Below are positions 63,953-64,000 of a DNA stretch of 64,000 nucleotides, piece after piece (the stretch's first letter is position 1; each line of letters opens with the position of its first letter). The stretch lies in the NCBI GenBank assembly GCA_016716225.1, contig JADJWT010000001.1, positions 3,544,501 through 3,608,500 on the forward strand, in the 5' to 3' direction. A program made the translations under genes and the position numbers. The notes below the pieces were generated by a model. It did no database searches. It was not told the origin of the DNA and was given only the letters and a program-made list of their open reading frames with translations. Source of the DNA: Ignavibacteriota bacterium. GTDB taxonomy: Bacteria; Bacteroidota; Ignavibacteria; Ignavibacteriales; Melioribacteraceae.

Positions 63953-64000
63953 TGATTTGCTTCTTTCATATTGGTGAATAATTTTTCAATTCTATTGTGA
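63949..64000 (-). CDS. Partial CDS, C-terminal end at the window edge
   Basis: The frame HNRIEKLFTNMKEANQ followed by TGA at 63949-63951 overlaps the DoxX-like start by ATGA. The coding part extends beyond the window, so the family cannot be named. The four-base overlap indicates coupling with the DoxX-like gene. Confidence 0.6.
   Translation of the reverse strand, partial: HNRIEKLFTNMKEANQ

Overview
The window is about 70% A+T and looks like a chromosome segment of a Bacteroidota/Chlorobiota-group bacterium, most likely Ignavibacteria. The main evidence is eight exported proteins ending in a type IX secretion (T9SS) type-A sorting domain with the Y-P-N-P-F-N-P motif. Supporting signs are a TonB-dependent receptor, Reg_prop/Y_Y_Y sensor architecture, weak Shine-Dalgarno sites and mostly hypothetical outer-membrane barrels. 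The affiliation is inferred from family content, not from a marker gene. I saw no rRNA, tRNA or CRISPR array. Nearly all genes are on the minus strand; the plus-strand genes are one at 22.1 kb and three at 39.6-42.3 kb.

Layout. 0-7 kb: T9SS cargo genes (two WD/YD-like repeat paralogues, a Ycf48/BNR-repeat protein), a small barrel and a lipoprotein, with two homologous cassette-boundary-like repeats around the first gene. 7.4-9.3 kb: S9 peptidase. 10-13.2 kb: an operon of exported proteins ending in a SWIM zinc-finger gene. 13.3-21.8 kb: a dockerin/cohesin-like T9SS protein, a beta-helix T9SS protein and a TonB-dependent receptor preceded by four 11-bp direct repeats resembling a Pho box. 23.0-29.2 kb: a CHAD pseudogene and a two-gene glycoside hydrolase operon. 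29.3-39.4 kb: an accessory zone with a broken IS3-family element, single-gene cassette-like units (P-loop kinase-like protein, SDR, class C beta-lactamase-fold hydrolase, methyltransferase) separated by hairpin-rich spacers and repeats, relics of RadC and other genes, an S9 peptidase and a broken IS256 transposase. 39.6-54.6 kb: barrels, a second beta-lactamase-fold hydrolase, a CPBP protease, another T9SS protein, a TAP-like lipoprotein hydrolase, and small metabolic, redox and transport genes. 55.0-62.6 kb: a two-component locus (propeller sensor kinase plus LuxR-type regulator) sandwiched between two long 17-residue-repeat fibre proteins. 62.9-64 kb: a YdeI-like/DoxX-like operon.

How the parts relate. 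The most coherent unusual unit is the fibre/two-component locus. A shared upstream element (ACACAAAAGKGT, G-rich on one side) lies before the regulator and both fibre genes, one fibre carries a C-terminal S74 self-processing chaperone that is currently out of frame at an A6 run, and a deleted ghost copy of the same regulator-fibre junction survives at 42.5-42.7 kb. A second recurring theme is decay: at least seven relics or frameshifted genes lie in intergenic DNA, many with lesions in A runs, so either real pseudogenisation or homopolymer assembly errors must be considered.
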